Assembly: GCA_905221605.1 (NCBI GenBank)
Contig: CAJNDS010001112.1
Location: 2,228,972 to 2,292,971 of the forward strand
DNA from: Symbiodinium natans
Lineage: Eukaryota; Sar; Dinophyceae; Suessiales; Symbiodiniaceae
Direction of reading: 5' to 3'
Length of the DNA stretch: 64,000 bases
Shown: piece after piece, positions 1 to 8,200 of the stretch
How positions within the stretch are numbered: the stretch's first letter is position 1
Layout: the number at the start of each line of letters is the position of its first letter
The notes under the pieces: model-generated
What the model was told of the DNA's origin: nothing
The model's input: only the letters and a program-made list of their open reading frames with translations
The model's database searches: none
Program-made: the position numbers and the translations under genes

Positions 1-140
1 TTGGTTACTAAAGCCCTGAACCCTAAACCCTAAACCCTAAACCCTAAAACCCTAAAACCCTAAAACCCTAAAACCCTAAAACCCTAAAACCCTAAAACCC
101 TAAACCCTAAAACCCCAAAAACCTTAACCCTAAACCCAAG
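1..140 (-). repeat. Interstitial CCCTAAA / CCCTAAAA array
   Basis: Heptamers and octamers (CCCTAAAA) mixed. Although at the window edge, the same arrays occur throughout, so it does not mark a telomere. Confidence 0.9.
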
Positions 141-145
141 TTCAG

Positions 146-225
146 TAGAGGCTTCTTCGGTGCGCCAGCGCTTCCGGGCGTTCCTGGATGCCAGCGAGGC
201 AACTGAGCCCATTCCTCAGCTGAAA
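146..225 (+). CDS. Exon-like island, unidentified
   Basis: Between TTCAG and AAA|GTTGC, open in one frame as VEASSVRQRFRAFLDASEAT and onward. GC-rich compared with its flanks. No family recognised; it lies between a CCCTAAA array and a TIR element. Confidence 0.4.
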
Positions 226-557
226 GTTGCTGCTTGGGCTGGTTTTCCCCCTTATACTAACAAGCCTGAATGGGGGGTTTAGGGTTTAGGGTTTAGGGCT
301 TGGGAAGTTTTTTCACTTATGCTAGCAGTCCTTCATAGGGATTATAGTAGGGGGGGAGGGGGGGGGGTTCATCATAGGCTGTGGTTTCGCCAGAGCTTGA
401 CTATGGTATCAACAAGGGTTCCGGCTTCCCCTCCAGCCTCTGATGAAGTTTGCATTATATAATCCATAAATATCTGTGTGCCCTAAACCCTAAACCCCAA
501 CCCCAAACACTAACCCCCTAAGCCGCTCTCAGCCATGCCAAGTTCCTGCATCCTACA

Positions 558-670
558 CCCAAAGAGCCCAATCTCCCTTGAGTAGGGAATACCGCTTAAT
601 TTATATGGGGATCCTTAATATGATTTAAGGTAACTATATTCCTTAAAAAAGGGGCATTGGGCTCTTTGGG
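558..670. mobile_element. Inverted-repeat element, family B
   Basis: Left CCCAAAGAGCCCAATCTCCC, right GGCATTGGGCTCTTTGGG. The centre (GGGGATCCTTAATATGATTTAAGG) is shared with the copies at 26585 and 43184. About 110 bp, able to fold into one long hairpin, with no coding capacity. Confidence 0.85.
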
Positions 671-695
671 CAGACTCCCGCCCAGGTCTCTGCAG

Positions 696-733
696 CACTT
701 CGATGCAGTTTTAGCTCTCCTGGGCCATGCAAG
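696..733 (+). CDS. Small exon-like island
   Basis: CTCTGCAG acceptor, then HFDAVLALLGHA, then CAAG|GCTG (GC donor). Helical, 38 nt. It follows an inverted-repeat element (558-670). It could be one gene with the islands at 146-225 and 1234-1380. Confidence 0.35.
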
Positions 734-1233
734 GCTGACTTCAGACGAGTAGTGCAAACAGACTAAGCGTTTAGGGTTTAGGGTTTAGGGTTTAGGGTTG
801 AGGGACTAAGCTTGTAGGGTTTAGGGCTTATATGGTTCAGGGGTTCTAGAACTTTACGCAGGTCCCCTCTCTCGAAAGCTTTTTGCTTGGCCGCGTGAGC
901 CACGAGAACATCCCTAAAAAGCATGGGGGGGGGGGTCTTTTCATCGTGTACTCGCCAGCCTAAAGCAACAAAGGCACTCCCTGCAAAGAAAGCGAGTGGC
1001 ATCCAGCCCCATATCAGATTCAAGCCACAGTAACCACAACAATCACACCACTCTACCTAAACTTCTCTGAGGCGGGACTCCGCAGCATCCTAAAGGACCA
1101 AATGAGCCCTGAAAGGGTTTAGAGTTCATATATGTGTATATATATATATACCCAAATAGTATGTGTATATATATATATACCCAAATAGGGATTCTAGTAG
1201 TCTAAGGTATATGGTCCCACTTTCCGGGTTCAG

Positions 1234-1380
1234 ACGGACAGCATGGATGTGCGCAGGCCAACCCGCTATGAGAGCCTGGCCACTGCACTGGGCGCCCGCC
1301 TGTCGCGGCCGCTGCGCGGATTTCTCGCCATCCGCCTAAAGAACTTCATCGGGATGTGGTTTGTATACAACCTCCTTAAG
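1234..1380 (+). CDS. Exon of unidentified protein
   Basis: A 147-nt fully open GC-rich segment after GGTTCAG. It includes MDVRRPTRYESLATALGARL and LRGFLAIRLKNFIGMWFVYN, ending CTTAAG|GAAGTT (possible GA donor). Basic and amphipathic with a hydrophobic end. This is one of the strongest coding islands in the first 2 kb, but the family is not recognised. Confidence 0.5.
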
Positions 1381-1936
1381 GAAGTTTGGGTCTAGGGCTT
1401 AGAAGAAAATTGGCTTTAGGGTTTAGGGTTTGCTTTTTTTGAGCCCCCCATCGCCCGAAGGCATGTTGACAAGATATGCTTCATTACTAACCCTAAGGCT
1501 CCAAATAGCCCAAAGCAGGTATTATTTGCACACTGTAGACCCAATGTAGGTATTATTTATATGCTTGGAGCCCTAGGGTAAATGGCATTAAATGGTTTCT
1601 AATCACTCACAGCTGGCGCCGTTGCACGCCGAGGATTGCATCGACAGGTGTCTCGGAGGCAGTTGGATGGCATTTAGGTGTGGGGTTCGGCGTTTAGGCT
1701 TGTGCGGTTTAGGGTTCAGGGTCGTTAGGCCTCGCCCGAAAGAACCTGCAACAGTCAAAATCACACCTGCAAAAGAGAAGGGTTTCGGCACATGCAGATG
1801 GGCAGTTGCATTAAGTTACGGAGCCTGGGCGCGACTCCAAACATGCAAATACATTCCAATTTAGTCTCATGTAGAGTGCCAAAACTCAATCGGCAGTGGC
1901 GATCGCAGCGATCCGCTTTGCTTGGGTGCACAAAAG

Positions 1937-2033
1937 GCGACGGAATTGACCATCGCGCACGCGCTTGGTGGTGTGCACAAATTCTGTGGAACGCCTGACC
2001 GCTTGGCTCCGCATCATGAACTTCGTACAGCAA
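1937..2033 (+). CDS. Exon-like island, unidentified
   Basis: After CAAAAG it is open as ATELTIAHALGGVHKFCGTP then DRLAPHHELRTA, with a GC donor at AAGCCC. Another frame of the same stretch is also open, so the frame choice rests on composition only. A further possible exon, LAPLHAEDCIDR, lies at 1612-1647. Confidence 0.35.
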
Positions 2034-2280
2034 GCCCATGCTAGTAGTTCAACGCATATTCGCGATAATCTCCGTTGATTCTAACCTAAAACCCTGAACC
2101 CTACACCCCAAACCCTAAACGCTGAACCCTGAACCCTCAACCCTGAACCCTAACCGTGGACCTTTGCATCTCGGTTTGTTTTTGGATGCCCACCTTGCCA
2201 GGGTCCGTGGATTCCGCAGCCGCCGGCACAAGTCCGAGTGCATGCTCAAAGCACCTGAGCACTTCATCGCCTAGCCCTAG

Positions 2281-5200
2281 ATGTTGGCCAGGGAGCCTCA
2301 ACTGGAGGCTCAGGAGCCTTTCTCCGGCGAGGCAGCGACACCCCGATGGCAGCTGCTGCGAGAAGTCTTCCCGATCTGGCTGCCGATGACGCCGCCTGGC
2401 AGGTTTTTCCTGGTGGATTCGAAGCGATTTTTGTGCCTCAGCTGGGGGGTCCAGCCTGACCTAGGTTTAACAACGTCATGATGTTTGCGAACGAGCTCTG
2501 CAACATGATCTGCCTAGGCCGGAGGTGTTGCATCCATAGCCGCGGCAAAGGTGAAGCGGTTCGAGAAATCTGCTAGGGGAGGCATGATTGACATGATTGA
2601 TACTTTGGTTAATGCACTATGCAATATACAGTACAAAATATATATGTATATATATATATATGGAGTCTAGAACCTCTTTTGTGGAATATCTATAAGGTAT
2701 GAAAGGGCGGGGGTGAATGGCTGAGAGGGAAGGTACCAACACAGGCTTCATGGTCAGAGAGATGATGATGCTTTAGCCCCTATTCCATGAAGGCTGCATG
2801 AGCCCAAGAATTGGGATCCTCACCCGCACGATTTTTACACGCCCCAAAGAGCAAATTTATGAACCCAAAGCGTCGAGTCTGGTGAGGCCACGCGGGGGAT
2901 GCTGCTGAGCTCGCTGCCGTCGGGCTGGGGAACATGATGCAGACCCCTGGTTCGGGTTTAAGGTTTTCGGGTGCGGCATCCCCAATTAACCCTCGCCATG
3001 CCTTGAAACACCCCTATGTATCCTGCAGAAGCCTCATGTAACGGTTTACGAGAATAGGGGACCCACGATATTTAGACCCCCAAGTAATACAATCAGGACC
3101 CCCAATAAGGTACCTCCAATATCATGAACCCCTCATGTATGTGCCTAACCACAAGCCTGAGATTCAGGAACCAGGTCACGGTGCCCTTCGCATGTTTGTT
3201 CAGTTTCCTGGTGCATACCTGCTTTTCCAGGCTTGGGCTTGGGGCTTCGATGTCATGAATCTCGGATTCCCGCGCCCGCGGCCCTAAAACCCTAAAACCC
3301 TAAAGCCCTAAAACCCTAAAACCCTAAAACCCTAAAACCCTAAAACCCTAAACCCTAAACCCTAAACCTTGGAAAGCCTAGGCTTGAGTGCCTCAAGAAG
3401 CCCTTGAAAGCCCAGGAACTGCTGCGCGCTGAGTCTAGGCCTCGGCCTGACCAGTGCCCTGGACACCTTCGTCAGCCAAGCGCACGGCGCGGGACAGCAC
3501 TCCTTGTGTGCGCCTGCGAGTCGAAGCTAGGGTTTAGGGTTTAGGGTTTAGGGTTTAGGGTTTAGGGTTTAGGGTTTAGGGTTTAGGGTTTAGGGTTTAG
3601 GGTTTAGGGTTTAGGGTTTAGGGTTCAGGGTTCAGGGTTCAGGGTTTCGGGTTTCGGGTTTCGGGTTTACGTTCGGCTTGGGCCGTTTCTTTTACCTCAC
3701 TATGTGTTTGGTATCACCCCACCCTCCCAGCCTCCTTACGTGATTCAGACCAGAAGCCAAGGCGCCAGGGATTTTCAGACGGGTCGCGCGGTTTCAGGAC
3801 CGAGTCACGGCTAATCAGGCCAAAGTGTTTTGGGAGGGGGGAGTGGAGGGGGGATAGGGCCAAGGGGCCCAAAGGGGGGTCCCAGGGAGTCCCGCAAGGA
3901 AAGGTGTTTTGGGCAGAAGGCCGCCAGAGGCCCCCTCGTCCTTGGGGCGCTGCGGTGAGGGGGCCTTTGAGGCAAACGCCAAGTATTAGATAGAGATAGG
4001 GTTTTATTGTGTGGGGTTTGGGGTTTAACCTAAGCCCGCAAGTCCACGTCTGGCAGTGTGTGCTGACTGTAAGCGAATGCATTCCCTCATTCCCTTCTAA
4101 TCCCTTCCCCCTAATATTAAACGGGGGTTCCCCCCCCCCCCCCTTCAAAAATTCGAAATGTGTTTTTATTATTAGGGGGTATTTTTATCGAAATGTCGCA
4201 AAATTAGACTTCAGGGTGTGGAGAGCCAGGCTCACAGGCAGCTGACAGACAGCTTCGTGCTGCCAAAAGACGGGCCTCTAAATTAAACCTAAACCCTGAA
4301 CCCTAAGCCCTAAACCCTTAATTAACCCTAGACCCCCCAACCCAAAACCCTCTGAGGGTTTTATTGGTGTTGAAGGATTTCTTGGAGGCCTGAACCCCCC
4401 CCCCCCTAATTCGGAATAGGGTTTAAAAGGCGGGCTCGGTTTCGGGAGGTTTTTCCGGAAAGTATTTTTATTATTGGGGGGGGTATTTAATAAAAGGGGG
4501 AAGGGATTAAGAACCATGGCTTTTTTTCAGGAATCTTACTGAGGACATGTTCTCCCAGAATGTTTGTGAGGGCCGTCCTAGATACTCTCGCCTGGCCAGT
4601 TTTCTCAAACTCCCTGAGCCGCAGCCTAGGTGCAATACCTGCAGAGGAGCCGAATCATCACGGTCGCACAACTCCTCTGGATGACGCTTGCATGTGCTCA
4701 AGAACCCTAAACCCTAAACACTAAACCCTAATAATTATGCCGACAATCATGGGCCCGCGCTTTCGGCAGGGATGTTCAGTCCAGATGTGTGGAATGTCGG
4801 TTTGAGCTAACTCCAAGTCTCTATGACTACTGCTTGCAAATGTTCTTATTTCAAGGGTTATACATTTTGGGGGGATATAAGGGCGGCCCTACTTATCTAT
4901 AGGCTTTAGTTTAACTGGGCGATGGCGTACTCAAAGAAAGGCCTGGGAACCGAGGGGACCGAACGAACCCGAAAATTGGGGTCATATGCTCTATACGACT
5001 AGAATCCCTGTTAAGGTATTCAATACATGAACTCTAAACCCTTTCAAGATTTTAACATGTGAACGATAAACCCTTTCAGGGTTCATTTCGTTTGAAGGGA
5101 ATGCTCAGGATCCCTCTTCTTTGGTTCAGTGACGACATCCTCCTGGCCGTTGGCCAGCACGCCGACGTTGCGAGGCAAACTTCCTCAGAGTCGGTACCCA

Positions 5201-8200
5201 AAGGCTCCTACGTAGTACCTTTTTGGGGTAGTATACTAGAATCCCTGATAACTAACCCAAAAAGGAACTACATTGGAGCCTTTGGGTAGAGCCTTAACAA
5301 CCTTCCTCTTAGGGGTACTTGGAAATAATCTGTATTGTTTGGACACCAGAACCCCTAAGAAACAGCAAAAACTACATGTTTTCTGGGGTTCCAAGTTCAG
5401 TTACAGTCCTGTAGACCAAATGAATCCGAAATTTGGATCGTATGCCCTGTACTACAATAACCGCACTATAAGCCCTATTATGTAGGGTCTTGGAAGGCAT
5501 GCTGCCGCCTACAACCGCGCGGCGGTCTTTGGCCTGCTTGGCAACTTCCAGCTCCCGGAAGCCGCATTTAAGGGTTGTTTTCCACAGAAGTCAGGGTTTA
5601 GGGTTTAAGGGTTGTTTTCCACATAAGTCAGGGTTTACGGTTTTAGGGTTTAGGGTTTAGGGTTTAGGGTTGGATGCCTGCATGTCACATGTTGGGCTTC
5701 GGGCTCAGATTGGTTTTGCGGCTTCGGTCGAAGAGTAGTATGGGCCTTGGGTTTCATTTCATTCGTTTTTTAAATGGTTTTATGGTTTTGTGAGATTTTA
5801 TGGGATTATGGTTTAGGGTTCGCGGTTTAAGGTTAAGGGGTATATGAGGGTCCCCTGTTCAGGGCTCTTCCGAAGATTTAGGGTTTTAGGCTTTAGCGTT
5901 TATCAGGCTTGAGGGTGGCAGTGTTGGCTTTCAATGAATGGTGAGGGAATGGGCATCACGATATTTCCTAGGATAGGGTTCCCTAAGCCCTAATCACTTG
6001 TTGCGGTTTCACGCAGGTTTAGGGCGCAGGGGGACAAACAGGCTCAGAAAATCACCCCAAGCCATACCCAAAGCTATGTTCCTTAATTTATACCCAGATC
6101 TTCCAACCCCCTTGGTTAAGGTATATACCCTAATTTATACTAAGGATCATTATTATGAATTGGTGTATATTCCTCTCTTAAGGGGTTTTGGAAGATCTAG
6201 GTATAGGGATCCTTACTTAAGGGGGCTCTTTGCACAAGTCAAGCCTACGCTCTTCTCGTTCCCCCCTGACCCACAGTGGCGAAAAAAGAGCCCCTAAACC
6301 CTAAACCCTAAACCCTAAACCCTAAACCCTAAACCCTAAACCCTTAAACGACCCTAAGTTGTCATCCAGGTTCCAGGGCATCCTGTCCTACCTGCGGAAC
6401 GTGGCGGTGCCGCAGCCCGTGTGGACATCTGGCCAGAAACCTATTTGCTTAAGAAACCCCCCCCCCCCCCCCCCCCCCCCCCCTTCCGCCCCCCCCTTCC
6501 GCCCCCCCCCTTCCCCCCCCCCTTCTTCCCCCCCCCCCCCCCTTCCCCCCCCCTTCCCCCCTCCCCCTCCCCCCCCCCCCCCCCCCCCCTCCTCCCCCGC
6601 CCCCCCCCCCCCCCAAAAAAACAAAAAAAAACCTATATTACCCACACAAGGAAGATTTTTTTGGGGGGTGCTTAAGCAACTAGTTGAAGCCCTCAGCCCT
6701 GAAACCAGCAGGGGGTGATTTCGCGCCGGGCGCTGGGGTGCTTTGCCTAAACCCTAAGCCCGAAGCCCGAAGCCCTAAACCCAAGCCCGAACCCTCTAAA
6801 CCCTGAACCCTGAACCTGCAGTTGTCGCTGTTCACCCCTTGAACGTTACCCCGCACGGTGGCTGGTCTGCTTGGAGGGTGGCAAGACTACTTGGATCTAC
6901 TTGGGATTTCATTTGTTTTTGGGGTTTTCGGGGTTTTTGGTGCCTTTGGGCTGCCACTTTGGTTGGGTTCAGGATTTCCGGCATCACCAGCCTCCTCCAC
7001 ATCGCTTGGGCCGTGCTCTTTGTCGTGGTGTTTCGCTGGGGGAACATGGGCGCAGGCAGGGACTCCGCTTAGAGGGCTCCCAAATTTTGATGTTTTAGGG
7101 TTTAGGATTTAGGGTTTAGGGTTTGGTGCCCTTGTAACAGGGGCTTTTCGGCTCTCGGTGGGTATTTAGGAAACCTTAGGAAAGCTTAGGGAGCCTCGGG
7201 GAGTACTGGGGCGTATTAGGGAACCTTGGCCTACCCAACCCTAAACCCTAAGCCCTAAACCCTAAACCCTAAACCCTAAGCCCTAAACCCTAAACCCTAA
7301 AAGGCATTGCGAACACCACGACTTGGACGCTGCAGTGGCTCCTGGCATCGATCTATTTGGTGTACAAGTCCTCCGAGCTCCATGCTGCATGGCCGGAGCG
7401 GCTAGTGGCTAGTTCTGGGGAGGGTGGGTGGGCAGGGTTTAGGGTTTAGGGTTTAGGGTTTAGGGTTAGGGTTTAGGGTTTAGGGTTTAGGGTTTAGGGT
7501 TTAGGGTTTAGGGTTTAGGGTTTAGGGTTCAGCACTCCGGGTCGAGCAGCTTTATGGTTAAGCTTTATTTACGGCTCGGATATAACACCCACCCACCCAG
7601 AGAATCCCACTACATTGAGAAAGCCAAAAACGGCCAAATTCTGAAAATAAAGCGGCCAAATTCTGAAAATAAAACGGCCAAATTCTGAAAATAAAGCGGC
7701 CAAATTCTGAAAATAAAACGGCCAAATTCTGAAAATAAAGCGGCCAAATTCTGAAAATAAAGCGGCCAAATTCTGAAAGTAAAGCGGCCAAATTCTGAAA
7801 ATAAAGCGGCCAAATTCTGAAAATAAAGCGGCCAAATTCTGAAAATAAAGCGGCCAAATTCTGAAGCGGCCAAATTCTGAAAATAAAGCGGCCAAATTCT
7901 GAAAATAAAGCGGCCAAATTCTGAAAATAAAGCGGCCAAATTCTGAAAATAAAGCGGCCAAATTCTGAAATTCAATGAGCCTTTGGCCTGATTTTGGCTC
8001 ATTCTGAAAATAAAGCGGCCAAATTCTGAAAATAAAGCGGCCAAATTCTGAAAATAAAGCGGCCAAATTCTGAAAATAACGCGGCCAAATTCTGAAAGTA
8101 AAGCGGCCAAATTCTGAAAATAAAGCGGCCAAATTCTGAAAATAAAGCGGCCAAATTCTGAAAATAAAGCGGCCAAATTCTGAAAATAAAGCGGCCAAAT

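Noticed and set aside
1-140. Chromosome end
   Set aside because: The CCCTAAA array at the window edge could suggest a telomere, but equal or longer arrays occur throughout in both orientations.
778-1023. Minus-strand membrane-like ORF (PLAFFAGSAFVALGWRV)
   Set aside because: Composition looks protein-like, but it is opposite to all other genes, crosses a poly-G tract and runs into TTTAGGG repeats. It remains only a weak possibility.
6359-6718. Proline-rich and glycine-rich ORFs
   Set aside because: They read through a C/T homopolymer tract. Only about the first 70 nt of the + ORF is a real MATE exon.
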